34,390 bases of DNA from CAZVEV01 sp964625865 (lineage in GTDB: Bacteria > Planctomycetota > Phycisphaerae > SM23-33). A model generated the notes under the pieces. The model searched no databases. It saw nothing but the letters and a program-made list of their open reading frames with translations, and was not told the origin of the DNA. Below are positions 8,210 through 16,365 of the stretch, piece after piece; position 1 is the stretch's first letter; each line of letters begins with the position of its first letter. The position numbers and the translations under genes were made by a program. The stretch lies in NCBI GenBank assembly GCA_964625865.1, contig CAZVEV010000033.1, positions 1 through 34,390 on the forward strand, written 5' to 3'.

Positions 8210-8452
8210 ATGCTTGATTCTCACAGTGCCCAAGGCGGACGCGACGGACGGCAAGGACGCCGGCAAGTCAGTCTGGCCGAACTGCGGTGCGCTTTGGCGA
8301 GCCCATCGGATTTATCCGAACACTGCCGACAGCGCCTGGTTGATCTGGCGAAACGCCTGCACCGCATCCGGGGCCTTGAGGACCAGTACACTCAGGTCGA
8401 GCTGTCAGATTATGTGACGGCCGCGATGGATCGCGCCGTCCTGACAGTCTGA
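8210..8452 (+). CDS. small unrecognised protein between mraZ and rsmH
   Basis: 80 aa, family not recognised. ATG at 8210 has a good ribosome site (GAGAAAGGA) eight to ten bases upstream, and the stop lies 5 bp before the GTG that may start rsmH, so it looks like a true operon member. The protein is soluble, Arg-rich, and has a probable helical segment LRCALASPSDLSEHCRQRLVDLAKRLHRIRGLEDQY, which could be a short helix-turn-helix or coiled coil. No membrane segment, Cys pair or signal peptide is seen. Because it sits between mraZ and rsmH, a role linked to division control or 16S rRNA methylation can be imagined, but the sequence does not show one. Confidence 0.6.
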   Translation: MLDSHSAQGGRDGRQGRRQVSLAELRCALASPSDLSEHCRQRLVDLAKRLHRIRGLEDQYTQVELSDYVTAAMDRAVLTV

Positions 8453-8457
8453 CCCGG

Positions 8458-9369
8458 GTGGTCGTTGCGATGGATCGTAACGCCGCCCATCGTCCGGTAC
8501 TGCTGGCCGAGGTGGCCGAGTTGCTCAAGCCGACCGGGCAGGATGTAATCGTAGACTGCACGGTCGGCCTGGGTGGTCACGCGGCCGAGTTGCTCTCGCG
8601 GGCGGGCAAGGATGCCCGCCTGATCGGTATCGACCTGGACGCGAGCAACCTCGCGCGTGCCCGCCAGCGCCTGGGCGCCGGCGACCGCGTGCGGTTGTTC
8701 GAGGCGAACTTTGCTGACATCGACGCCGTGCTCGCCGAAGCGGGCGCCGAGACCGCCGACGTGATTCTGGCGGACCTGGGCGTGGCGTCGACGCAGATTG
8801 ACGATCCGGCCCGGGGTTTCAGCTTTCAGGCTGACGGGCCGCTCGATATGCGGATGGATCCGCAGGGAGACCGGACCGCGGCGGACCTGGTCAACAGCTT
8901 GAGTGAAAGGGCGTTGGCCGACCTGATCTACGGCTTTGGCCAGGAGAGGTTCAGCCGCCGCATCGCCCGGGCGATAGTCGCCCGGCGCAGGGAAGGGCCT
9001 GTCGAGCGGACCGACGATTTGGCGCGGATAGTTGCCGGCGCCGTGCCCGCGCCCGCCCGGCGGAGACGCCGTGGCGTGCACCCGGCGACCCGGACCTTCC
9101 AGGCCTTGCGCATCGCCGTCAACGACGAGCTGCGCAGCCTGGAGACCTTGCTGGACAAGTTGCCCTCCCTGCTCGCCCCCGGCGGACGGGCCGGCGTGAT
9201 CAGCTTTCACTCGCTTGAGGACGGGCGGGTCAAACGGGCTTTTTCGTCACTGAAATCGGCCCATCTGGTCGATGTTCTTACGAAGAAGCCCATTACGGCG
9301 GGCGAGACGGAAAAAGCGGCCAACCCGCGCAGCCGATCGGCGAAGCTGCGGGGCATCAGACGGATCTGA
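8458..9369 (+). CDS. rsmH: RsmH, 16S rRNA (cytosine(1402)-N(4))-methyltransferase
   Basis: 303 aa if GTG 8458 is used; ATG at 8470 (MDRNAAHRPVLLAEV) gives 299 aa and is equally plausible because the normal family start is just before H-x-PVLL-x-E. RsmH (MraW) methylates N4 of C1402 in 16S rRNA using S-adenosylmethionine. Family landmarks are present: VIVDCTVGLGGHAAELL (SAM-binding loop), LIGIDLDASNL, ADVILADLGVAST, GFSFQADGPLDMRMD, HPATRTFQALRIAVNDEL, and GGRAGVISFHSLEDGRVK near the end. The C-terminus NPRSRSAKLRGIRRI is also typical. It occupies its usual dcw position after mraZ, with a small extra gene in between. Confidence 0.95.
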   Translation: MVVAMDRNAAHRPVLLAEVAELLKPTGQDVIVDCTVGLGGHAAELLSRAGKDARLIGIDLDASNLARARQRLGAGDRVRLFEANFADIDAVLAEAGAETADVILADLGVASTQIDDPARGFSFQADGPLDMRMDPQGDRTAADLVNSLSERALADLIYGFGQERFSRRIARAIVARRREGPVERTDDLARIVAGAVPAPARRRRRGVHPATRTFQALRIAVNDELRSLETLLDKLPSLLAPGGRAGVISFHSLEDGRVKRAFSSLKSAHLVDVLTKKPITAGETEKAANPRSRSAKLRGIRRI

Positions 9370-9397
9370 CAGGCGTGTGGAAACGGAGTTTCGGGCC

Positions 9398-9940
9398 ATG
9401 GAAAACGAGACCAAGGCGGCCCTGGCGATCGGGTTGCTGATTATTGTGGGTTTTGCCTTCGTACTGAGCCAGGTCAAGGGCCCGCCCGAAGACAGCGCGC
9501 TGAGGCCCGCCGAGGCCACCGGCGGCGAGTTCACGTCCCACGCCCTGGTACCCCTGGTTGACGACGTGGCCCCCGAAGACTACCGCCGCGGCGCACCCCG
9601 CGTTGAGATTGCCGAGCAACCCATGACGCGCCGCCGTGACGACCGGACCGCCGAACTGCCCCGGTCAGCCGCCCCGCGTCGCCCGTCGCGACGCTACACG
9701 GTCCAGCCGAAAGACTCGCTGTCGCGGATTGCGCGGCGGGTCTACGGTTCGAGCGATCCGAAGTACTACAAACTCATCTACCAGGCCAACAGGGACACGC
9801 TGCCCGACATGGCCACCGTGCGCGCGGGACAGGTGCTGGTCATCCCCCCCGCGCCGGACGGCGCGCCCGTGCGGTCGGCGCGACTTGACGGCGGGGGCCG
9901 GCGAGGCTCGGTTGCCCTGCGGAACGGCGGAACCAGGTAA
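9398..9940 (+). CDS. membrane-anchored LysM protein
   Basis: 180 aa. ATG 9398 (MENETKAALAIG) has CGGAG about ten bases upstream; an in-frame GTG at 9377 is an alternative. One N-terminal membrane segment (AALAIGLLIIVGFAFVLSQV, ~8-27) is followed by a low-complexity linker rich in Pro/Arg, then a LysM domain (about 100-148: YTVQPKDSLSRIARRVYG, a helix KYYKLIYQANRDTL, then VRAGQVLVIPP). LysM binds N-acetylglucosamine in peptidoglycan, so the protein is expected to tether the inner membrane to the wall. The tail is Gly/Arg-rich. It lies between rsmH and an ftsL-like gene, where ftsL would normally be next, which suggests a division or wall-synthesis role. Confidence 0.85.
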   Translation: MENETKAALAIGLLIIVGFAFVLSQVKGPPEDSALRPAEATGGEFTSHALVPLVDDVAPEDYRRGAPRVEIAEQPMTRRRDDRTAELPRSAAPRRPSRRYTVQPKDSLSRIARRVYGSSDPKYYKLIYQANRDTLPDMATVRAGQVLVIPPAPDGAPVRSARLDGGGRRGSVALRNGGTR

Positions 9941-9953
9941 CGGGACCTGAAAC

Positions 9954-10244
9954 GTGACGAGACTGGCGATCATATTGACAGCACTGGCGGCCATCGGCGT
10001 GGCGCGTGTTGAGTTGGGTCGCCGGGCCGATCGCACGAGGCACCAGGTGCACAAGGACCTGACCCGTCAGGTCATGCTCCGCCGCCACCTGTGGGACCAG
10101 CGGGTCCGGATCGGCAAGATGCTTGCGCCGAATGAAGTCAGGCGCAGGACGGTAGAGATGGCGCTCGATCTGACGGGTGAGGACGAGTCGCGATCGCGGG
10201 TGGCCGACAGCGGCGACAGGCCGAGCGGCGGACGCCGCGAGTAG
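9954..10244 (+). CDS. FtsL-like short bitopic division protein
   Basis: 96 aa from a GTG start at 9954, 13 bp after the LysM gene. It has one N-terminal membrane segment (LAIILTALAAIGVARVEL) and then a charged helix with heptad-like spacing (HQVHKDLTRQVMLRRHLWDQRVRIGKML followed by EVRRRTVEMAL). This size, topology and position before the ftsI-type gene match FtsL, a poorly conserved division protein that pairs with FtsB and helps activate FtsWI. The Leu pattern is weak and Arg-rich, so identity rests mainly on synteny. The tail is polar and likely disordered. The ribosome site is weak. The next gene may start inside it (GTG 10177) but more probably begins at 10291. Confidence 0.6.
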   Translation: MTRLAIILTALAAIGVARVELGRRADRTRHQVHKDLTRQVMLRRHLWDQRVRIGKMLAPNEVRRRTVEMALDLTGEDESRSRVADSGDRPSGGRRE

Positions 10245-10290
10245 GAACCAGAGGGCCCCGGAGACCCCGGAGGCCCGGACAGCAGGTGGT

Positions 10291-12000
10291 GTGGAGTTGA
10301 CAGGTCGGATTGCGATACTGTACGGCGTATTGGCCGCGGCGGTGTTGGCCCTGTGCGGGCGGCTGGTCTGGGTCATCCGCGATGATTCCCACAAGGTCCA
10401 TGAGTATGCCGCCCGCCAGCAGCGCCGACTGATAACCCAGCCCGGGCGCCCGGGCAACATCCTCGCCCGCGCGCACAACGGCTACGTCCTGCTGGCCGGA
10501 AGCAAGCAAACGCCCAGTTGCTTTGTCGATCCGAAGATCGTGGCCGACAAGGCGCTGGCCGACGTGGCGATTGACCTGGGGTCAGCCCTGGGCGAGAGTC
10601 CGCTGGCCGTCCAGGAAACCATCGTGCGACGTCGCGCGAGCCGCTTTGCGATGGTCAAGCGCGACATCACGCCCGAGGAGGTCCAGGCCGTGCGGGAACT
10701 GAGATACCGCTCGGTCGGGATCACTCACGAATGGAAGCGGTACTATCCCTGCGGGGACCTGGCGCAGACGGTGGTGGGCTTTCGCTTTGCTGACGGCGCG
10801 CCCGGCGGGGGGCTCGAACAGTCGCAGCGCAGCCACATCCGGGCCTTCGGCGGCAGGCGGGCCGTGCTCACTGATGCGCGACGTCGGGCCATCTGGCTGG
10901 ACCCCGCCCGGAGTGTCGCTCCGCGAGACGGCAACAACGTGGTGCTCTGTCTCGACGCGGTGGTGCAGGGCTATCTCCAGGAGGCGGTCAGGCAGGCCGT
11001 CACGCAGTTCAGCGCCAAGTGGGGCACGGGCGTGGTGGCCGATCCCCGCACGGGCGAGATCCTGGCGATCTACTCGGCCCGTGGAGCCGCCGGCCAGGCC
11101 GTCTCCGAACGCGGCGCCGACCGCGCCATCGCCATGCCCTACGAGCCGGGCAGCGTGATGAAGCCGATCTATGCCGCGGCGGCCGTCGACTGCGGCCGCG
11201 CGACCTACCGGACCATGATCCACTGCGAAAACGGCTCGTACCGGACCCGCGGGGGCGGGACGATTAGCGACCATCACAGTTACGGCAGGCTGAACCTGGC
11301 CGACGTGGTCGTCCACTCGAGCAACGTGGGCATGGCCAAGATCGGAGAGAACCTGGGTAACCGTCGGCTGCACGAGATCGCGCTGCGGTTCGGTTTCAAC
11401 GCCCTCAGCGGGGTCGAGCTGGCCGGCGAGAGCAAGGGCCAGGTCCGCCCGCTGGCGGTGTGGGACGGGTACTCCAAGCGCCGCGTGCCGTTCGGGCATG
11501 AAATATCGGTCACCGCGCTGCAGTTGACGATGGCCTTCTGCTCGCTGGCCAACGGCGGGCTCTTGCTGCGTCCGCGGCTGGTCGACCACGTGCGCGCCCC
11601 GTCGGGCGACGTGCTGTGGCGGTCGCAGCGCCAGGTGGTGCGGCGAACGATCTCGGCGGCGACGTCGGCGGCGACCGTGGCGGTGATGCGGCAGGTGGTT
11701 GAGCGGGGCACGGGCAAGGCGTGCAAGCTGGACTATTGGACGAGTTTCGGCAAGACGGGCACGGCGCAGATCCCCGGGCGCGGCGGATACGTTGAGGGCG
11801 CGTACGCCGGGTCGTTCGTCGGCGGGGCCCCGGCGTCGGACCCGCGCGTGGTCTGCGTGATCATGACGTACTGGCCCGAGCGGTCCAAGGGCTACTACGG
11901 TTCGAAGGTCGCCGCCCCGTTCGTCAAGCAGGTACTCCACAAGACGCTGGTCTACCTCGACGTGACCCCGGACAAAGACACGATCGCCAGTGCACACTGA
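10291..12000 (+). CDS. ftsI: FtsI-type class B penicillin-binding protein (transpeptidase)
   Basis: 569 aa from GTG 10291. The frame stays open to a GTG at 10177, but that would overlap the FtsL-like gene and add a polar leader before the membrane segment. Residues 6-28 (RIAILYGVLAAAVLALCGRLVWV) are the membrane anchor; a PBP dimer/pedestal domain follows (RRLITQPGRPGNILAR, a degenerate form of the usual RG-x-I-xDRNG motif). The transpeptidase domain has all three catalytic motifs: SxxK at Ser288-Lys291 (EPGSVMKP), SxN at Ser343-Asn345 (HSSNVG), and KTGT at 488-491. It cross-links septal peptidoglycan with FtsW. No PASTA domain is present. It is followed by a 331-bp repeat-rich gap before murE. 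Confidence 0.92.
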   Translation: MELTGRIAILYGVLAAAVLALCGRLVWVIRDDSHKVHEYAARQQRRLITQPGRPGNILARAHNGYVLLAGSKQTPSCFVDPKIVADKALADVAIDLGSALGESPLAVQETIVRRRASRFAMVKRDITPEEVQAVRELRYRSVGITHEWKRYYPCGDLAQTVVGFRFADGAPGGGLEQSQRSHIRAFGGRRAVLTDARRRAIWLDPARSVAPRDGNNVVLCLDAVVQGYLQEAVRQAVTQFSAKWGTGVVADPRTGEILAIYSARGAAGQAVSERGADRAIAMPYEPGSVMKPIYAAAAVDCGRATYRTMIHCENGSYRTRGGGTISDHHSYGRLNLADVVVHSSNVGMAKIGENLGNRRLHEIALRFGFNALSGVELAGESKGQVRPLAVWDGYSKRRVPFGHEISVTALQLTMAFCSLANGGLLLRPRLVDHVRAPSGDVLWRSQRQVVRRTISAATSAATVAVMRQVVERGTGKACKLDYWTSFGKTGTAQIPGRGGYVEGAYAGSFVGGAPASDPRVVCVIMTYWPERSKGYYGSKVAAPFVKQVLHKTLVYLDVTPDKDTIASAH

Positions 12001-12025
12001 GGACTGGCCGATGCGGGGCCGACAT

Positions 12026-12096
12026 CTGAGATCTCAGATTTGAGATTTGAGATCTGAGATTCGAGGTTTGAGATTTCAGACTTCAGATCTGAGATC
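12026..12096. repeat. degenerate short tandem repeat (TGAGATTTGAGATC-type)
   Basis: About 70 bp built of variants of TTTGAGAT and its complement ATCTCAGAT, giving many overlapping dyads. The minus strand reads as Ile-Ser-Asn-Leu-Lys-Ser repeats, a translated pattern known from spurious ORFs in planctomycete intergenic DNA. The A+T content is far above the neighbourhood. It looks like a dispersed simple repeat. Confidence 0.7.
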
Positions 12097-12234
12097 CCGG
12101 ACGTCCGCCTCGTGAATCGGCTGGGCCAGTGGACAGTGGCGGTCAATGGATTCCCAGCGTTGGTCGGGCTCTCGCCGCACTCGGGGTGCGGCGATCCCGG
12201 CCATCGGGCTGCAGGCCTCACATGCGGAGGCAAG

Positions 12235-12283
12235 AGGCGTGACGATCTGACAATGCGGTTTGAACAGCTTCTGGACGCGGCCG
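12235..12283 (+). repeat. upstream copy of a 49-bp direct duplication (murE 5' end)
   Basis: Matches 12314-12362 at 47 of 49 positions, 79 bp apart. The unit spans the bases before the start codon plus ten codons of murE. The two differing bases turn CTT CTG into CTC TTG, so both encode Leu-Leu. Confidence 0.85.
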
Positions 12284-12306
12284 TGGGCAGTCTGTCTTGC
12301 GTGTAA
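12253..12306 (+). pseudogene. 17-codon decoy ORF from duplicated murE start
   Basis: The duplicated unit carries a murE start codon and reads MRFEQLLDAA in the same way as murE, then diverges to VGSLSCV and stops 26 bases before the real murE ATG. It may be a dead duplication or may act as a translated leader of murE. The same bases precede both ATGs, so both should recruit ribosomes equally. Confidence 0.6.
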
Positions 12307-12313
12307 AGGCTAA

Positions 12314-12362
12314 AGGCGTGACGATCTGACAATGCGGTTTGAACAGCTCTTGGACGCGGCCG
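12314..12362 (+). repeat. downstream copy of the 49-bp direct duplication
   Basis: This copy contains the start of the intact murE gene. See the partner at 12235-12283. Confidence 0.85.
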
Positions 12363-13801
12363 GCGTGCCGCACCGGCGTCGCGGCGGCGACGTGGAGATT
12401 ACGGACGTGGCCGACGATTCACGCCGGTGCGTCGACGGCACGTGCTTCCTTGCTGTTCGCGGCTGTGATGCGGATGGGCACGCCTACATTGGCGCCGCAC
12501 TGGAGCGTGGCGCCGCCGCGGTCGTCTGCGAGGACCCTTCGACCGTGCCTGACCACGTGCCTTGCGCCATAGTCGCCGATGGGCGAACCGCCTCTGGGCC
12601 GCTGGCCCAGGCGATGCTGGGCTGGCCGGCACGGAAGATGACCACCATCGGCATCACGGGGACGAACGGCAAGACCACGGTTGCGGCCTTGCTGATGCGG
12701 ATACTCGACGACACGGGCCATCATTGCGGCCTGCTCGGGACGATTACGTACGAGACGGGCCTGAGCACCGCCGCGGCGGGAACGACCACGCCGGGCCCGG
12801 TTGAACTGGCACGCCTGACCGACGAGATGGTCCGCGCAGGTCGGACGCACCTGGTGATGGAGGTCTCGTCGCACGCGCTGGACCAGCAGCGGACGTCAGG
12901 GGTGAGTTTCGACGTGGGGGTCTTTACGAACCTCAGCGGCGATCACCTGGACTATCACAAGACGATGGAGTCGTATCTGGCGGCCAAGCGGAAGCTCTTC
13001 GAGCAGTTGGCCCCGTCGGCAGCCGCCGTGGTCAACCGCGACGACCCGGCAGGGCAGGCCATCGCCGCCGGCTGCGCCGCGCCCGTGCGCTGGTACGGGC
13101 TGGGCGAAGGGGCGGACCTGCGGGGACGCATCGAGCGGATCGACGCCGATGGCACGCATTTCACCATGGTCGGCCCGGACGGCCGGACGCCTGTCGCAAC
13201 TCCGCTGATCGGCGAGCACAACGTGCAGAACTGTCTTGCCGCCGCGGGGGCGGCAATGGCCCTGGGCGTCTCGCCGGATGCCGCAGCGGCCTCGCTGGCG
13301 CGCGTCGACCGCGTGCGAGGGCGGCTGGAACGCGTTCCGGGGCGGGCGCCGTACCAGGTGTTCGTCGACTACGCGCATACCGACGACGCACTGGCTAACG
13401 TCCTGGCCGCGGTGGCGCCGCTGGCTGACGGGCGCGTGATTCTCGTCTTCGGTTGTGGCGGCGACCGCGACCGGACCAAGCGTCCGCGGATGGCCCACGC
13501 CGCCGAGGCCGGCGCCGACCGCATCATCGTCACCAGCGACAACCCGCGAAGCGAAGAGCCCGGCGCGATCATAGACGACATTCTGGCCGGCTTCTCCGAT
13601 GCACGGCGGGCCGCGGTCCAGGTCGACCCGGACCGGGGCGCCGCCATCGTCGCCGCCGTACAGCAGGCCGAGCCCGGCGACGTGGTGCTCATCGCGGGCA
13701 AAGGCCACGAGGACTACCAGATCATCGGCGACAGGCGGCTGCACTTCGACGACGTGGAAGCCGCCTCTGACGCCGTTGCAGCGCGGGAGGGCGTCGCATG
13801 A
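12332..13801 (+). CDS. murE: MurE, UDP-MurNAc-tripeptide ligase (meso-DAP-adding type)
   Basis: 489 aa, normal family length. MurE adds the third residue to UDP-MurNAc-L-Ala-D-Glu in the cytoplasm using ATP. The Mur ligase order is visible: N-terminal UDP-binding domain (DSRRCVDGTCFLAVRG), ATP P-loop GTNGKT (110-115) in the central domain, MEVSSHALDQQRTSG and FTNLSGDHLDYH, and the C-terminal domain with VFVDYAHTDDALANVL. The DNPR motif (403-406, in TSDNPRSEEP) marks enzymes that add meso-diaminopimelate rather than lysine, so the organism should have DAP-type peptidoglycan. The stop overlaps the murF start in ATGA, implying translational coupling. The 5' end is duplicated upstream. Confidence 0.96.
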   Translation: MRFEQLLDAAGVPHRRRGGDVEITDVADDSRRCVDGTCFLAVRGCDADGHAYIGAALERGAAAVVCEDPSTVPDHVPCAIVADGRTASGPLAQAMLGWPARKMTTIGITGTNGKTTVAALLMRILDDTGHHCGLLGTITYETGLSTAAAGTTTPGPVELARLTDEMVRAGRTHLVMEVSSHALDQQRTSGVSFDVGVFTNLSGDHLDYHKTMESYLAAKRKLFEQLAPSAAAVVNRDDPAGQAIAAGCAAPVRWYGLGEGADLRGRIERIDADGTHFTMVGPDGRTPVATPLIGEHNVQNCLAAAGAAMALGVSPDAAAASLARVDRVRGRLERVPGRAPYQVFVDYAHTDDALANVLAAVAPLADGRVILVFGCGGDRDRTKRPRMAHAAEAGADRIIVTSDNPRSEEPGAIIDDILAGFSDARRAAVQVDPDRGAAIVAAVQQAEPGDVVLIAGKGHEDYQIIGDRRLHFDDVEAASDAVAAREGVA

Positions 13802-15186
13802 AGCCGTTGACCGTCGAGCAGGTCCGCCGCGCCGTGGGCGGGCGATGGCTGGCGCCGAGTGACGAGGCGACGGCCCTGCGGGTGACCACCGATTCACGCG
13901 ACGTGCGCCCGGGCGACCTGTTTGTCGCCCTGAAGGGCCCCCGATTCGACGGGCACGCGTTCCTGGCCGTCGCCGCCGCGGGCGGGTGCGTTGGGGCCAT
14001 CGTGAGCCGACACATCGACCTGCCCGCCGACATTGACGCGGCCTTTCCCGGCGGGCTGATCGGCGTGTCGGACACGACGGCGGCGTTGGGGGAGTTGGCG
14101 GCATGGCACCGGCGAGAGGTGACCGCTCGTGTCATCGCGGTGACCGGGTCGAACGGCAAGACGACGGTCAAGGAGATGATCCACGCCGTCCTGTCGCGCC
14201 GCTGGCGGGGCACGCGGAACATCAAGAGCTTCAACAACAACATCGGCCTGCCCCTGACGCTGCTCGGCGTGGGGGGCGAGGACGACTACGTCGTCTGCGA
14301 GATCGGCACCAATGCCCCGGGCGAGATTGCCGCACTGGCCGATATCGCCGGACCCGACATTGCGGTGATCACCTCGATCGCCGAGGCCCACCTCGAAGGA
14401 CTCGGCAGCATCGAAGCCGTCGCCGTTGAGAAGGCGTCGATCCTCTCGCCGCTTGGGCGCGACGGTGTGGGGATTGTCTGGGCCGACAGCGACCTGCTTG
14501 CCCGCGCCACGGTCCGATACGCTGTCCGGTGCCTCTCTTTCGGCCTGGCCGAGGGGGCCGACCTTCGGCTGACAGCGTATCAGTCCGACGGGCGCCGCTC
14601 GCGATTCGAGGTCAACGGGCGCTTGTGGGTGGACCTGCCCCTGCCCGGAAAGCACAACGCGCTCAATGCCCTGTCCGCCCTGGCCGTTGCACGGGAGATG
14701 GGCATGGACGAGACCGAAGCCGCCGACGCCCTGGCGGCCATGAGACCGGTATCCATGCGAACCGAGTGGATAGAGGCCGGGACGGTCACGATCATCAACG
14801 ATGCGTACAACGCGAACCCGGCGAGCATGCGAGCGGCGGGGGACGTGCTGGCCTCCGCCGACGGGTCGCGGCGCGTGATGATCGCCGGCGACATGCGGGA
14901 ACTGGGCCCGCGCGCCGAGCAGTTGCACCAGCAGGTGGGCGCCGACCTGGCCCGGTGCGGCGTCGATTTGCTCATCGGCGTCGGTTCGCTCGGTCGATAC
15001 ATCGCAAAGGGTGCGGCCGACGCGGGTCTGGCTGCCGAGGCGTTTGACGCGATCGGCCCGGCCGCTGAATCTGTCTGCGCCCTGCTGGACGATGGTGACG
15101 TTGTACTGATAAAGGGCTCCCGCGCGATGGGCATGGACGCGGTGATCGAGCCGATCCGCTCGGCTTTCGCGGGCGGCGGGACATGA
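13798..15186 (+). CDS. murF: MurF, UDP-MurNAc-tripeptide-D-Ala-D-Ala ligase
   Basis: 462 aa, usual length. MurF adds D-Ala-D-Ala to UDP-MurNAc-tripeptide, the last cytoplasmic step before lipid I. The N-terminal domain has TTDSRDVRPGDLFVALKG; the ATP loop GSNGKTTVKEM starts near residue 117; NNNIGLPLTLL and CEIGTNAPGEIAAL follow, then ITSIAEAHLEGLGS. The C-terminal domain has NDAYNANPASMRAA and GDMRELG, both diagnostic for MurF. It overlaps murE by four bases and precedes mraY by 34 bp, the standard dcw order. Confidence 0.96.
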   Translation: MKPLTVEQVRRAVGGRWLAPSDEATALRVTTDSRDVRPGDLFVALKGPRFDGHAFLAVAAAGGCVGAIVSRHIDLPADIDAAFPGGLIGVSDTTAALGELAAWHRREVTARVIAVTGSNGKTTVKEMIHAVLSRRWRGTRNIKSFNNNIGLPLTLLGVGGEDDYVVCEIGTNAPGEIAALADIAGPDIAVITSIAEAHLEGLGSIEAVAVEKASILSPLGRDGVGIVWADSDLLARATVRYAVRCLSFGLAEGADLRLTAYQSDGRRSRFEVNGRLWVDLPLPGKHNALNALSALAVAREMGMDETEAADALAAMRPVSMRTEWIEAGTVTIINDAYNANPASMRAAGDVLASADGSRRVMIAGDMRELGPRAEQLHQQVGADLARCGVDLLIGVGSLGRYIAKGAADAGLAAEAFDAIGPAAESVCALLDDGDVVLIKGSRAMGMDAVIEPIRSAFAGGGT

Positions 15187-15220
15187 GAAGGACGGTCGGT
15201 TTTCGGCAAGGACGCTGAAC

Positions 15221-16339
15221 GTGGTACATCTGTTCTATCAAGGCTTGATCATCCGGATCGTCGGGGCGGCGGTCGTGAGTTTCCTGATCGTCATCGCGAT
15301 GGGGCCGAGCATGATCCGCTTCCTGATCCGCCGCAAACTCGGCGACCGCCCGGAATTCGACCACGCCGACCTGAACCGCCTTGCACGCCACAAGACCAAG
15401 ACGCCGACGATGGGGGGCATCTTGATCGTGCTGGCGATCTTCTTCGCCGTGATCCTCTTTGCCGACCTGGGCAACATGTACATCCGGATGGGGCTGGTGG
15501 CGCTGGTGTGGCTGGGCCTGCTGGGGGGGATTGACGACTGGATCAAGCTCTCGCCGGGCCTGGGCGACGGCTCGCGCGACGGGCTGAAGATGTACCAGAA
15601 GCTGCTGTTCCAGATCGGCCTGGCGGTCCTGCTGGCGATCTTCATGTACCTGTACGGCTCAAAGAGCGTGGTCATCGACCAGACCGGACAACTGAAGAAC
15701 CCCGCACACAGCTTCTGCTTTCCGTTCCGGGCCGAGTCGATCCCGCTGTCGCTGGGGGCCTACATCGTGATCACCGCGGTGACGATGGTGGGCTCGTCAA
15801 ACGCGGTGAACCTGACCGACGGCATGGACGGGCTGGCGCCGGGGTGCGTGATGATCTGCTCGGGCGTGTTCCTGATCCTCTCCGAGGTCGTGGGCGTGAC
15901 GGACTGGGCCCTGCTGTTTCACTACATTCCGGTCGCCGGGTCGGCCGAGATGACCGTCCTGTGCGCCGCGATATTCGGTTCGTGCCTCGGTTTCCTGTGG
16001 TATAACGCCCACCCGGCCGAGGTGTTCATGGGCGATACCGGCTCGCTGCCGCTGGGCGGACTGCTCGGCTACATTGCCGTCGTGACGCGAATGGAACTGC
16101 TGCTCGCGCTGGCCGGCGGGGTCTTCGTGATGGAGGCCGTCAGCGTCCTGCTCCAGGTGGGCTACTCCAAGATGACGAAGAAGCCGGGCGAACTGCGGGG
16201 CAAGTACCTGTTCCGCACCGCGCCGGTCCACCATCACTTCCACCTGGCCGGCTGGGCCGAAACGAAGGTGGTCACGCGGTTCTGGATATTGGCCGTCGTT
16301 TTCGGAGCGTTGGCCCTGGCGACGTTGAAACTCAGGTGA
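15221..16339 (+). CDS. mraY: MraY, phospho-MurNAc-pentapeptide transferase
   Basis: 372 aa from GTG 15221, with AAGGA about nine bases upstream. MraY is a ten-helix membrane enzyme that moves phospho-MurNAc-pentapeptide to undecaprenyl phosphate, forming lipid I. Family motifs: KTKTPTMGGILI (cytoplasmic loop after the first helices), GGIDDWIKL (Asp pair), NAVNLTDGMDGLAPG (catalytic region), MGDTGSLPLGG, and FRTAPVHHHFHLAGWAE (His-rich loop near the C-terminus). About ten hydrophobic segments are spread along the chain. One loop (KSVVIDQTGQLKNPAHSFCFPF) is longer than in E. coli. ftsW follows after 26 bp; murD, normally between them, is missing here. Confidence 0.96.
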   Translation: MVHLFYQGLIIRIVGAAVVSFLIVIAMGPSMIRFLIRRKLGDRPEFDHADLNRLARHKTKTPTMGGILIVLAIFFAVILFADLGNMYIRMGLVALVWLGLLGGIDDWIKLSPGLGDGSRDGLKMYQKLLFQIGLAVLLAIFMYLYGSKSVVIDQTGQLKNPAHSFCFPFRAESIPLSLGAYIVITAVTMVGSSNAVNLTDGMDGLAPGCVMICSGVFLILSEVVGVTDWALLFHYIPVAGSAEMTVLCAAIFGSCLGFLWYNAHPAEVFMGDTGSLPLGGLLGYIAVVTRMELLLALAGGVFVMEAVSVLLQVGYSKMTKKPGELRGKYLFRTAPVHHHFHLAGWAETKVVTRFWILAVVFGALALATLKLR

Positions 16340-16365
16340 GCGACCTGACAGGCAGGAGTTGAGGT

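Larger units (their letters stand above)
12001..12331. other. repeat-rich gap between ftsI and murE
   Basis: 331 bp that interrupts the otherwise tight cluster. It contains a GAGATTTGAGAT-type tandem repeat and a partial copy of the murE 5' end (separate entries). No further gene is supported. Confidence 0.6.

Noticed and set aside
10582..11997. 471-codon minus-strand frame
   Set aside because: It is antisense to the ftsI-type gene, which has all three PBP motifs.
12026..12096. Possible CRISPR array
   Set aside because: The repeats are short, degenerate and not separated by spacers of constant length.
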